From Gammaproteobacteria bacterium (GTDB lineage Bacteria; Pseudomonadota; Gammaproteobacteria; Pseudomonadales; Pseudohongiellaceae): a stretch of 64,000 bases of DNA. Below the pieces are notes generated by a model. It had not been told where the DNA came from, did not search any database, and worked only from the letters and a program-made list of their open reading frames with translations. This document shows, in pieces, positions 42,765 through 51,401 of this stretch. The DNA is taken from assembly GCA_030832825.1 (NCBI GenBank), contig JAURIJ010000002.1, forward strand, positions 1 through 64,000, in the 5' to 3' direction. Position 1 is the stretch's first letter; every line of letters begins with the position of its first letter. The translations under genes and the position numbers were made by a program.

Positions 42765-45529
42765 TCCCAGTTGTTCCCGACCCCGATGTCCACTACCAGC
42801 GGCACATCCATCGCCGCTGCGCTCACCATGCGAAAGCGCACGCCCTCGGCCAGCAGCTCGACGTCCTTCTCCGCCACTTCAAAGACCAGTTCGTCATGCA
42901 CCTGCAGCACCATGCGGGCATCCAGCACCCCGGTGGCCAGCCAGTGGTCGATATCGATCATGGCCTGCTTGATGATGTCCGCCGCCGTACCCTGCATGGG
43001 CGCATTGATGGCGGTGCGCTGCGCGGCCTTGCGCAGCATGCCGTTACCCGCGTGGATGTCGGGCAGATAGAGACGGCGGCCGAACAGGGTTTCGACATAG
43101 CCCAGCTCGTCCGCCAGCGCCTGCGTCTGCTCCATGTAGCGCAGTACGCCCGGGTATTTCTGGAAGTACAGATCCACATAATGCTGGGCGCTGTGACGAT
43201 CGATGCCCAGCTGGTTGGCAAGTCCGAACGCTGACATTCCATAGATGAGGCCGAAGTTGATGGCCTTGGCGCGACGCCGCTGTTCCCCGGTCACCTCGTC
43301 GAGCGGTATGCCGAACACCTCCGCCGCCGTGGCGCGGTGTACATCCTGCGCACTGGAGAACGCGCGCAGCAGGCCCGGATCACGCGACAGGTGCGCCATG
43401 ATGCGCAGCTCCACCTGGGAATAGTCCGCCGCCAGCAGCTTGCAACCCCTGGCCGCCACGAACGCCTGTCGCACCTTGCGACCCTCGGCGGTGCGAATCG
43501 GGATGTTCTGCAGATTGGGCTCGGTGGAAGAGAGCCGACCGGTGGCAGCCACCGCCTGCTGGAAACTCGAATGGATGCGCCCGGTGCGCCGGTTGATGTC
43601 CAGGGGCAGCTTGTCGGTGTAGGTGGACTTGAGCTTGCTGAGCCCGCGGTGATCCATGATCAGGCGCGGCAGCTCGTACTCGAGAGCCAGCTCCTGCAGC
43701 ACCGGCTCGGCGGTGGAGGGCTGGCCGGTGGGCGTCTTCTTCAGGACTGGCAAGTTGAGCTTCTCGTAGAAGATTGTCTGCAGCTGCTTGGGTGAGCCGA
43801 GATTGAACTCCTCCCCCGCCAGCGCGTAGGCCTCGCGCTCCACCTCGATCAGCCGTGCCCCGAGCGCCTGACTCTGCCGACCGAGCAGCTCCGGGTCCAC
43901 CTGAATGCCACTGCGCTCCATGCGCTGCAGCACGGGCACCAGGGCGAGCTCGTAGTATTTGTAGAGCCCGGCCAGCTCTCCTGTCCTAGCAAGGATGTCG
44001 GTGAGCAGATCACTGAGCCGCAGAACCAGGTCGGCCTTGCGTCCGGCATGGTTCGATGCGGCCTCGAGATCGAGCTGACTGAACGCGAGCCGTGACTTGC
44101 CCTTGCCCAGCAAGGCCTCGGGGGTCTTCAGTTCCAGCCCCGCGTATTGGGCTGCGATACTTTCCAGCGCATGATCGGTGAGCACGGAATTGCAGACATA
44201 GGACGCGGTCTGCATGTCGAAGCGCGCGCCCGCCAGCCGGATGCCGGCATTCTCCAGTACATGCAGATGCTGCTTCAGATCATGGCTGAGCTTGTGGACC
44301 CTGGCGTCCTCCAGCACGGGTTTGAAACGCTCCAGCACCCTGTTGCGATCAAGCTGGGGCACAAAGTCCAGGGAGTCATGGCCCACCGGCACATACCAGG
44401 CCTGCCCGGGCGTGACCGACAGGGCAATCCCCACGATCTCGGCTTCCATGAAATGCCGCTCGTCGGTTTCCAGCTGCAGGGCGAAGCGAGCGGCCTTGCG
44501 CAAGGCGTCGAGACACGCCGAGAGAGCATCGTCATCCAGCACGCAGAGGACGGTTGTCACGCTCGTCGCAGCGGTCTGCGGCGTGGCTTGGCTGTCGGCT
44601 TCGGTCTCGCGTGCGGCAGCAGTTTCAGCGGGTGCGACGCCGGAGACTGCAACGGCACCAGCCTTGCCTTCCACTTCCCTGATCCAGGACTTGAACTCCA
44701 GGTCGGTGTAGAGCCGCAGAAGGGCGGCGGCATCCTCTTCGCCGTGCACGAGCTGCTCGATGTCCACGTCGAGCGCCACATCGCACTTGATCGTGGCAAG
44801 TCGGTGCGACAGCCACAGGTCATCCAGACTTTCCCGAAGACGCTCGCCGATCTTGCCGGGAACCTCTTCCTTGCGGGCAATAAGGCCTTCCAGCGAACCG
44901 TATTCCTGCAACCATTTCACGGCGGTTTTCGGTCCGACACCCGCGACGCCCGGGATGTTGTCGACCTTGTCGCCCATGAGCGCCAGGTACTCGACAATCC
45001 GCTCCGGCGGCAGACCGAATTTCGCAGTCACGCCCTCGGCATCCAGGTATTCATTGCTCATGGTGTTGAGCAGCGTGACCTGGGGCGAGACCAGCTGCGC
45101 CAGGTCCTTGTCGCCCGTGGAGATCAGCGTGCGAATGCCTCGTTGTGTCGCCTGGGTCGCCAGCGTGCCGATCACGTCGTCGGCCTCGACCCCTTCCACC
45201 ACCAGCATGGGCAGGCCCATGGCGCGGATGATGGCGTGGATCGGCTCGATCTGGCTGCGCAACTCGGGAGGCATGGGCGGGCGGTGCGCCTTGTAGTCCG
45301 GGTATATCGCATTGCGAAACGTGTCGCCTTTGGCGTCAAACACGACGGCGATATGGCTGTCTGGATAGGCTTTCACCAGACTGCGGACCATGTTGATCAC
45401 GCCCTTGATGGCGCCGGTGGGCTGACCACGGCTGTTATTGAGCGGCGGCAGCGCATGGAACGCGCGAAACAGATAGGAGGAGCCATCCACCAGAACGAGC
45501 TGGATGCCTGTGGGGGGAGTGTCTGTCAT
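42752..45529 (-). CDS. polA: DNA polymerase I, proofreading site apparently lost
   Basis: PolA fills gaps and removes RNA primers. The 925-residue product has a full 5' nuclease (VDGSSYLFRAF, EGVEADDVIGTLA, STGDKDLAQLV, GDKVDNIPGVAGVGPKTA) and polymerase palm/fingers (DYSQVELRIMAHLSRD, RRAKAINFGLIYGMSAFG, QVHDELVFEV). In the 3'-5' exonuclease domain the E. coli ligands D355, D424 and D501 appear as Gln, His and Lys; only E357 remains (FALQLETDERH, HKLSHDLKQHLHVLEN, HAGRKADLVL). ATG 45529 has AAGGA seven bases upstream. Confidence 0.95.
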   Translation of the reverse strand: MTDTPPTGIQLVLVDGSSYLFRAFHALPPLNNSRGQPTGAIKGVINMVRSLVKAYPDSHIAVVFDAKGDTFRNAIYPDYKAHRPPMPPELRSQIEPIHAIIRAMGLPMLVVEGVEADDVIGTLATQATQRGIRTLISTGDKDLAQLVSPQVTLLNTMSNEYLDAEGVTAKFGLPPERIVEYLALMGDKVDNIPGVAGVGPKTAVKWLQEYGSLEGLIARKEEVPGKIGERLRESLDDLWLSHRLATIKCDVALDVDIEQLVHGEEDAAALLRLYTDLEFKSWIREVEGKAGAVAVSGVAPAETAAARETEADSQATPQTAATSVTTVLCVLDDDALSACLDALRKAARFALQLETDERHFMEAEIVGIALSVTPGQAWYVPVGHDSLDFVPQLDRNRVLERFKPVLEDARVHKLSHDLKQHLHVLENAGIRLAGARFDMQTASYVCNSVLTDHALESIAAQYAGLELKTPEALLGKGKSRLAFSQLDLEAASNHAGRKADLVLRLSDLLTDILARTGELAGLYKYYELALVPVLQRMERSGIQVDPELLGRQSQALGARLIEVEREAYALAGEEFNLGSPKQLQTIFYEKLNLPVLKKTPTGQPSTAEPVLQELALEYELPRLIMDHRGLSKLKSTYTDKLPLDINRRTGRIHSSFQQAVAATGRLSSTEPNLQNIPIRTAEGRKVRQAFVAARGCKLLAADYSQVELRIMAHLSRDPGLLRAFSSAQDVHRATAAEVFGIPLDEVTGEQRRRAKAINFGLIYGMSAFGLANQLGIDRHSAQHYVDLYFQKYPGVLRYMEQTQALADELGYVETLFGRRLYLPDIHAGNGMLRKAAQRTAINAPMQGTAADIIKQAMIDIDHWLATGVLDARMVLQVHDELVFEVAEKDVELLAEGVRFRMVSAAAMDVPLVVDIGVGNNWDEAH

Positions 45530-45566
45530 GTCCGGGTCCTTGGCTGGCGGCAGATCGGGCAGTGGG

Positions 45567-46463
45567 TCACCTGGGCGGCAGGCATTCTTCGAATGCATCA
45601 GCCAGGTGCATCAGCAGCAGAGCATAGCCTTGTTTGTCGGCAGAGAGGGAGTGGCCCAGCGGGTCGATGGTGATTCGTTTCACCGGCAGGTCGCGCAGGA
45701 CAGTGCTGACCGTGGCGGGATTGGTGTTGACGTCTTCCAGCAGGCAGGCTGGCTGGTGCTCCTGAAGCATCTGCTGGATTTGCATGATGTGGCGCACGCC
45801 GGGTTGATTTTCGTGGTCGGGCACCATGACGAGCTGGTGACGCAGGCCGAATTCCTGTTCGAAGTAGGCGATCCCATCATGAAAGACAACGTAGTCGATG
45901 GCGGCGAGAGGGGCGAGACGCACCCGGAGCTGCTCTTGCGCCCGCGACAGCAGGTCACGGAAGGCCTCGAGATTGGCGCGGTAGACAGCGGCATTGGCGG
46001 TGTCACGCGCGACAAGTTCCGCGGCGAGCGCGACGGCGATCCGCAGCGCATTGGCGGTATTCAGCCACAGGTGGGCATCGTAGCGAGCTTCATCACCGGC
46101 AAGCGCGTCACCACCCAGTGCCTGCAGATGCATGCCGGGAAGATCAGCGGCTTCGATGACCACAGACTCCGGACCGACACCGGCGACGAGACTTGTGAGA
46201 TAGGTTTCCAGCGGTTCGCCCACCCAGAGCACCAGATCCGCCTGATCGACCAGCGCCACATCGGAGGGCCGCAGCACGTAATGGTGCGGGGATTGATTCG
46301 AGGGGATCAATACGGCAGGCTGAGCGACCCCGTCCATGACGGCAGCCGCAATCAGCTGCAGCGGCTTGATGGAAGTCACCACGACGGGTTGCGCCAATCC
46401 AGCAATCGGGTAGAGCAACATCACCCAGGCCAGCAGGCAGGGCGCACAGGATCGCTTGAGCAT
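45567..46463 (-). CDS. znuA: zinc-binding protein ZnuA
   Basis: ZnuA captures zinc in the periplasm for ZnuBC. The 298-residue product has a signal peptide ending IAGLA and ligand regions SPHHYVLRPSD, DAHLWLNTANA, VVFHDGIAYFE and ITIDPLGHSL. The His-rich loop typical of ZnuA is missing; that stretch (MHLQALGGDALAGDEARY) holds only one histidine. It is divergent from znuCB with a palindrome between them. ATG 46463 begins the signal peptide. Confidence 0.9.
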   Translation of the reverse strand: MLKRSCAPCLLAWVMLLYPIAGLAQPVVVTSIKPLQLIAAAVMDGVAQPAVLIPSNQSPHHYVLRPSDVALVDQADLVLWVGEPLETYLTSLVAGVGPESVVIEAADLPGMHLQALGGDALAGDEARYDAHLWLNTANALRIAVALAAELVARDTANAAVYRANLEAFRDLLSRAQEQLRVRLAPLAAIDYVVFHDGIAYFEQEFGLRHQLVMVPDHENQPGVRHIMQIQQMLQEHQPACLLEDVNTNPATVSTVLRDLPVKRITIDPLGHSLSADKQGYALLLMHLADAFEECLPPR

Positions 46464-46499
46464 GTAGGAAATTTGACCAGTCACTATGAGTAAAGATGA

Positions 46500-46516
46500 T
46501 ATAATATACTATTATA
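46500..46516. promoter_or_regulatory. candidate Zur operator between znuA and znuC
   Basis: TATAATA-TAC-TATTATA (46500-46516) is a perfect 7+3+7 inverted repeat in the 103-base divergent promoter region. AT-rich palindromes of this kind are bound by Zur in Gammaproteobacteria. No zur gene lies in the window, whereas in Pseudomonas it often sits between znuA and znuC. Confidence 0.65.
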
Positions 46517-46566
46517 CTGGTTCTGCAGCGACCACACTCTCCAGGACGCCGGAAAGGACAACGCGC

Positions 46567-47319
46567 GTGAACAGACCCTGCCTCATCGAGGCAACCGATA
46601 TCGGCGTCACCTTCGGCACGCGTCAGGTGCTGGAACACGTGAGCGTGAAGGTACACGAGGGCGAAGTCGTCACCCTGATCGGCCCCAATGGGGCCGGCAA
46701 GACCACGCTCGTTCGCATCATGCTCGGGCTGGTGAAGCCGCAACGCGGGCGGGTGCAACGCCGCGACGGGCTGCGCATCGGCTACATGCCGCAGAAGCTG
46801 CACATCGAGCCGACCTTGCCGATCACTGTGCGGCGTTTCCTGGAGCTGGCACGGCATGCCGGCAAGACGCCGATAGACGAGGTGCTGGAAGAGGTCCGCA
46901 TCGCGCATCTGCTCGACCGGCAGATGCGTGCGATATCGGGGGGCGAAATGCAGCGCGTGCTGCTGGCACGGGCACTCACGCAATCACCCCAGCTGCTGGT
47001 GCTTGATGAACCCGCGCAGGGAGTGGATATCTCCGGCCAGGCGGAGTTGTACGAACTGATCAACGAGATCCGCACCCGTCACCATTGCGGCGTTCTGATG
47101 ATCTCCCACGATCTGCACCTGGTCATGGCGAGGACAGACGAAGTGATCTGCCTGAATCACCACATCTGCTGTCACGGGCGCCCGGAGCAGGTCAGCATCG
47201 ACCCGTCCTACCTGGCGCTGTTCGGCCGCAAGGAGGCCGAGAGCCTGGCGATCTACACTCACCGTCACAATCATCATCATGACCTGACCGGCCATGTCGT
47301 GGAGTCCCGCCATGACTGA
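46567..47319 (+). CDS. znuC: zinc ABC transporter ATPase ZnuC
   Basis: ZnuC powers zinc import. The 250-residue product has Walker A GPNGAGKTTL, signature SGGEMQRVLLARAL, Walker B LLVLDEPAQGVD and a His-rich tail (YTHRHNHHHDLTGHV) that may bind or sense zinc. GTG 46567 is used because AGGA lies eight bases upstream. It overlaps znuB by eight bases. Confidence 0.94.
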   Translation: MNRPCLIEATDIGVTFGTRQVLEHVSVKVHEGEVVTLIGPNGAGKTTLVRIMLGLVKPQRGRVQRRDGLRIGYMPQKLHIEPTLPITVRRFLELARHAGKTPIDEVLEEVRIAHLLDRQMRAISGGEMQRVLLARALTQSPQLLVLDEPAQGVDISGQAELYELINEIRTRHHCGVLMISHDLHLVMARTDEVICLNHHICCHGRPEQVSIDPSYLALFGRKEAESLAIYTHRHNHHHDLTGHVVESRHD

Positions 47320-48112
47320 TTTCATTCTTCGCGCACTTGCCGCAGGCCTTCTGATTGCCACCATTTCCGGACTGCTCGGTTCATTTGTCGTGTGGCGCCG
47401 TATGTCTTATTTTGGCGATACGCTGGCCCACTCGTCACTTCTCGGAATTGCTCTCGGCATCCTGCTCGACATCAACCTGCAGCTTGCCCTGATCGCGAGC
47501 GCGCTGCTTTTCGCCGGGATGCTGTTGCTTCTACAGCGCAACAAGTCAGTCGCCACCGACACCTTGCTGGGCATTCTGTCGCACAGCACGCTGGCGTTCG
47601 GCCTGCTGATTCTAGCGCTTTCCGACACCGTTCAAGTCAATCTCACCGGCTATCTCTTCGGCGACCTTCTGACGGTGAGCAACACAGACATCCTCTGGAT
47701 ACTGGCGTGCAGCGTACTGACATCCATCGTCCTGCTTGCGTTCTGGAATGGATTTCTGGCGATCACTGTGCACGAAGAACTGGCGAGGGTTGAGGGCGTT
47801 GCCGTCGAGCGCCTCAAGGCCCTTCTTGTCATGCTGATTGCGCTGCTGATCGCGGTGTCGATGAAGATCGTGGGCGTGCTGCTCATCACGGCACTGCTCA
47901 TCATACCGCCCGCAGCGGCACGCAAGCTGGCACACACTCCGGAGCAGATGGCACTGGGCGCCAGTGTGATTGGCTGCGTCGCTGTCAGTGCAGGTTTGCT
48001 CATGTCCTGGGAATGGGATACGCCGGCCGGGCCGTCGGTCGTGGTAAGCGCATGCGGCGTGTTTCTGGTGCTGACGCTGGTGCAGAGCCTGCGTGGTGAC
48101 GAAGCTCAGTAA
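47312..48112 (+). CDS. znuB: zinc ABC transporter permease ZnuB
   Basis: The 266-residue product is an all-hydrophobic permease with about seven or eight membrane helices and the family motifs FGDTLAHSSLLGIALG and KIVGVLLITALLIIPPAAAR. ATG 47312 has GGAG seven bases before it and overlaps znuC, implying coupling. Its stop overlaps the convergent sco1 gene by seven bases. Confidence 0.94.
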   Translation: MTDFILRALAAGLLIATISGLLGSFVVWRRMSYFGDTLAHSSLLGIALGILLDINLQLALIASALLFAGMLLLLQRNKSVATDTLLGILSHSTLAFGLLILALSDTVQVNLTGYLFGDLLTVSNTDILWILACSVLTSIVLLAFWNGFLAITVHEELARVEGVAVERLKALLVMLIALLIAVSMKIVGVLLITALLIIPPAAARKLAHTPEQMALGASVIGCVAVSAGLLMSWEWDTPAGPSVVVSACGVFLVLTLVQSLRGDEAQ

Positions 48113-48792
48113 TCGGCGCGAATGGACTCGAATGCCAGGCTGATCTCGGGATCCTGAATCGCCGCATCCAGGAATCCGTGGTAATTCCCTTCCGGGTTGA
48201 TGATCAGGATATTGCCACTGTGATCAATCAGATAGTCCTGCGCGGCTGGCATGGCGTGTCCGACGTGGTGGTCATCCGCAGCCGCCACGACAGGCGGCGG
48301 CTCATGCGACACGAACAATTGGCGCGCCAGTGCCGCCACATCGTCATACGGGCCGCTCAGCCCCACGAAATCCTCGTGAAAGGAATTCATGTACTCCGCC
48401 ATTTTCTCTGTGCTGTCGCGGGCAGGATCCACGCTGACCATGATGACCTGCGGCCGATCCGCCCCGCCGGACTCGGTTTTCAGCTGGCGGTAGAACTGGC
48501 TCAGCTCCGTGAGTGTCAGGGGGCAGATGTCGGGACAGGAGGTGAAGCCAAAGAAAATCAGGCTCCAATGACCCTTGAGCTGCTCCTGGGTGAAGGCCTG
48601 CCCGCGATGATCCACCAGCGAGAACGGCTGCAGCACCACCGGTGCTTCGTACACCAGCGCGCCCACTTCCCGCAGAACTTCCGGACTCAGCGACACAGTG
48701 TTGTTGCGAGTGATGCGGAAATACGTGAGGACAAACACAAGGGCCACGAAAAGAAGGCTCAGGATGACGGTCAGGCGGATGTTCTTGTCCAT
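48106..48792 (-). CDS. sco1: SCO1/SenC copper chaperone for cytochrome oxidase
   Basis: Sco proteins deliver copper to the CuA site of subunit II. The 228-residue product has an N-terminal membrane anchor (TVILSLLFVALVFVLTYF), a thioredoxin-like fold with the copper site FTSCPDICPLTL and a distal region with a His-containing DHSGNILIINPEG. ATG 48792 starts the anchor. It is the last gene of the cox assembly set and follows ctaB. Confidence 0.9.
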   Translation of the reverse strand: MDKNIRLTVILSLLFVALVFVLTYFRITRNNTVSLSPEVLREVGALVYEAPVVLQPFSLVDHRGQAFTQEQLKGHWSLIFFGFTSCPDICPLTLTELSQFYRQLKTESGGADRPQVIMVSVDPARDSTEKMAEYMNSFHEDFVGLSGPYDDVAALARQLFVSHEPPPVVAAADDHHVGHAMPAAQDYLIDHSGNILIINPEGNYHGFLDAAIQDPEISLAFESIRADY

Positions 48793-48829
48793 GGATCGAT
48801 GGCACTCCGGCAATGTCAGCAGGGGGGAG

Positions 48830-49717
48830 TTACAGGTAGTGGTCTGCAAGAAGAACCACGAACAACACCATCAGGTACACGATCGAGTACCGGAAGGTAT
48901 CCATGGCGGTCGAGGCGTTGGGTTTGTACATCAACAGCAGTGACCACCACAGGAAACCCAGTCCCAGCACTACTGCCGCAAGCAGATAGATGGGCCCGCT
49001 CATCCCCGTCAAATAGGGAAGCAGCGTGGTCAGGAACATGATGACAGTGTAGAGAATGATGTGGATCTTGGTCAGGTGCTCGCCATGCGTCACCGGCAGC
49101 ATGGGGATGCCCGTCTTTGCGTACTCTTCCTTGCGATGAATGGCCAGGGCCCAGAAATGCGGAGGAGTCCAGGCGAAGATGATCAGGACAAGGATGAGCG
49201 CTCCAGGCTCGATGGTGCCGGTGACTGCGGACCAGCCAAGTAGGGGTGGCATCGCACCGGATAGCCCGCCAATGACGATGTTCTGAGGGGTAGCCCGCTT
49301 CAGATAACCGGTATAGATGAAGGCATAACCGACAAAGGATGCCAGCGTCAGCCAAGCGCACAGCGGGTTGACCCAGAACAGCAGGATGAGCATTCCGGCG
49401 ACACCGATGGCTGCCGCAAAGAAGGCTGCCTGTTTCTGGTCGACCCGGCCTTGAGGGATAGGCCGGTTGTGGGTGCGCTTCATGACGGAATCGACGCGGT
49501 AGTCGATCAGGTGGTTGACCACCGCGCCGGAACCGGCCACCAGGGCGATGCCAAGGTTACCGAGAATCAGGATGTCCCATGGCACCATCCCGGGTACGGC
49601 GAGAAACATGCCTACCATGGATGTGAGAATCATCAGCATGACGACGCGCGGTTTGCACATCTCGTAATAGTCACGCCAGCTGACTGTCTGCTTGCTTGCC
49701 AGTTCTGTCACTGCCAC
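48830..49717 (-). CDS. ctaB: protoheme IX farnesyltransferase CtaB (CyoE)
   Basis: CtaB makes heme O from heme B, the first step to heme A. The 295-residue product has the motifs NHLIDYRVDSVMKRTHNRPI and GEHLTKIHIILYTVIM, and nine or so membrane helices. A GTG start at 49717 or a second GTG at 49711 are both possible. Normally ctaA follows upstream in this operon; here it does not. Confidence 0.94.
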   Translation of the reverse strand: MAVTELASKQTVSWRDYYEMCKPRVVMLMILTSMVGMFLAVPGMVPWDILILGNLGIALVAGSGAVVNHLIDYRVDSVMKRTHNRPIPQGRVDQKQAAFFAAAIGVAGMLILLFWVNPLCAWLTLASFVGYAFIYTGYLKRATPQNIVIGGLSGAMPPLLGWSAVTGTIEPGALILVLIIFAWTPPHFWALAIHRKEEYAKTGIPMLPVTHGEHLTKIHIILYTVIMFLTTLLPYLTGMSGPIYLLAAVVLGLGFLWWSLLLMYKPNASTAMDTFRYSIVYLMVLFVVLLADHYL

Positions 49718-50159
49718 TTACTCCTGCATCCGGCAGCCGCCGGACTATGGTTTGATCTGGGACGCCTTGGAATGGCGCAGATTGTACTAAAAGTCCACGT
49801 CAAAAAGCTTCTGCAAATTGTGACAAGTCCTCACCTGAAGGGTGAGCGGTGAGTCCACCGGACGCGTGGGACTACCGGAAACAGCGACACCAGCTGGCCG
49901 GCTTGATGGGCTTCGCCAGGCAGCGGCATGCAGCGCCCTTGCAAATCGGCAGTTCACCCCCACCATCTGAAGCAAGTCCGGGAGCAGGCTTCAATGCCCG
50001 GACACTTCGTGAATGCTCGATTGCAAACCCGCTATCAACATGAAAGTTGTTGAGGACAAGCCAGCAGGAAATTTGTACATTCGAAATCGATTCAAGGAAG
50101 GAGCAAGAGAAGATTATTTTTTCAGCATGAATGACATCAAGTGAAGCAGGAGATTGATC
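49718..50159. other. 442-base intergenic stretch where ctaA would be expected
   Basis: This stretch lies between ctaB and the divergently oriented gene at 50160. I see no CtaA/COX15 motifs, no tRNA and no clear repeat. Short frames in it have no coding character. In Pseudomonas ctaA occupies this position. Confidence 0.5.
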
Positions 50160-50693
50160 ATGAAGTGCATTTACTACGTATCGCCCAGCCTGAAGAGCAC
50201 GGAGGAGATTTCTGATGACCTGCACGCAATTGGCGTTGATGACTGGTTCCTTCATATCGTGAGCAAGGACGAAAGCGGCCTTGCAAGGACCAGACTTCAC
50301 TCCAGCAATTATCTCGAAACTCTCGATCTTTTGCGTAACGGCCTTATAGGTGCAGCCGTTGGTTTCGCTGCAGGTCTAGCGCTTGCCGGCATCAGCATGT
50401 CTGCTGAACTTTTGGGGCCGGATGTTCCACTTCTTGCATACGCAGCACTGGTCCTGGTGATCAGCTGCTTTGGTGCGTGGGTCGGCGGAATGGTTGGCGT
50501 TGCCAGCGAAAACAAGAAGATCTCGGCTTTTCACGACGAAATCGAGGCAGGCAAATACGTTATTCTGATCTATGCGAAGAAGGACCAGGAAGAGCGTATC
50601 AAACAGATGATGTCGTCCCGTCATCCTGAGGGACAACTGGCCGCTGTGGATTCCAGCTTCCTCAACCCTTTCGCGGGATTGAAAGTCATTTGA
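50160..50693 (+). CDS. uncharacterised membrane protein, DUF1269-like
   Basis: The 177-residue product has an N-terminal alpha/beta segment (DLHAIGVDDWFLHIVSKDES), two adjacent hydrophobic segments (LIGAAVGFAAGLALAGISMS and LLAYAALVLVISCFGAWVGG) and a C-terminal alpha/beta segment. The form recalls DUF1269-like and similar stress-associated membrane proteins; the call is tentative. AGGAG lies seven bases before ATG 50160. It interrupts the cox assembly genes on the opposite strand and appears to be an insertion or replacement. Confidence 0.7.
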   Translation: MKCIYYVSPSLKSTEEISDDLHAIGVDDWFLHIVSKDESGLARTRLHSSNYLETLDLLRNGLIGAAVGFAAGLALAGISMSAELLGPDVPLLAYAALVLVISCFGAWVGGMVGVASENKKISAFHDEIEAGKYVILIYAKKDQEERIKQMMSSRHPEGQLAAVDSSFLNPFAGLKVI

Positions 50694-50714
50694 TCTGAAA
50701 GGGTTCGCTCCAGC

Positions 50715-50739
50715 TCCGGCATCTGAAGGAGATGCCGGA
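50715..50739. terminator. bidirectional hairpin terminator
   Basis: TCCGGCATCT (50715-50724) and AGATGCCGGA (50730-50739) form a perfect ten-base stem with a five-base loop between two convergent genes. T-runs are weak on both sides. Confidence 0.6.
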
Positions 50740-50748
50740 CGCTCCATT

Positions 50749-51399
50749 TCAGCCAAGGCTGGAATAGCGCAGCAGGGTTTCCAGGTCGGTCATGATCTCC
50801 ACAGGAGTATGCTCTTCGGTGTAATACATCATGACATTGCCCACCGGGTCGATCAGAAGCACGTAGGACTGTGCGGCTGGATCGAGTGTGACTCCAGCGG
50901 CCAGCATGTTTTCCCGCAGGGTTTGCTTGTCCGTGTAGGCCAATCCCATGCTCGGATACTCCTCGCGGAAGTGCACGGCCGTTTCCTCTGAGAATGGGGC
51001 CATGTCTGTGTTGAGGTAGTAGCGTCGTACCCGCTGGATGTTCTTGCCCAGTGCAACGTGCAGCTGCTGCAGATAGTGAATCCTGTCCTCGCAGCTCGCA
51101 TCGCAATCAGCCCCATTCACGTAGACCATCAACCATGGCTTTATCTCGTACTCCTGCCCTGGGGCGAGGGCGGCGATCTCGTCCTCGAAAGTCTTGAACA
51201 CCGGCTGACCCTCGAGGTCACGCATGGCCAGCGCGCTGATGTCGGCAGGTGGATTGATGAGGTGACCCTTGTTCACGGTGGCGTTCAATGCCCCTTCCTC
51301 AATGGCGTCTCGAAATGAGAAGGTCGCCAGCGATACGGGCAGCGCTGTGATGAGCAAGAGAAAGGTGAGCTTCAGTTTATTCTTGAGATTCGCGTCCAT
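50749..51399 (-). CDS. Sco-like thioredoxin-fold protein of the cox operon
   Basis: The 216-residue product has an N-terminal membrane anchor and a thioredoxin-like domain with VNGADCDASCEDRIHY, a CxxxC pair like the copper site of Sco. Proteins of this type sit beside surf1 in many proteobacterial cox operons and probably help assemble oxidase copper centres. Usual downstream histidine positions are not clear. ATG 51399 lies three bases from the surf1 stop. Confidence 0.72.
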   Translation of the reverse strand: MDANLKNKLKLTFLLLITALPVSLATFSFRDAIEEGALNATVNKGHLINPPADISALAMRDLEGQPVFKTFEDEIAALAPGQEYEIKPWLMVYVNGADCDASCEDRIHYLQQLHVALGKNIQRVRRYYLNTDMAPFSEETAVHFREEYPSMGLAYTDKQTLRENMLAAGVTLDPAAQSYVLLIDPVGNVMMYYTEEHTPVEIMTDLETLLRYSSLG

Positions 51400-51401
51400 A
51401 G

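Noticed and set aside
44147-45673. 508-residue plus-strand reading frame opposite polA
   Set aside because: polA motifs are intact on the minus strand; the frame has no start context or recognisable domain.
49787-50300. Possible ctaA remnant between ctaB and the DUF1269-like gene
   Set aside because: No COX15-type membrane or histidine motifs could be read in any frame.
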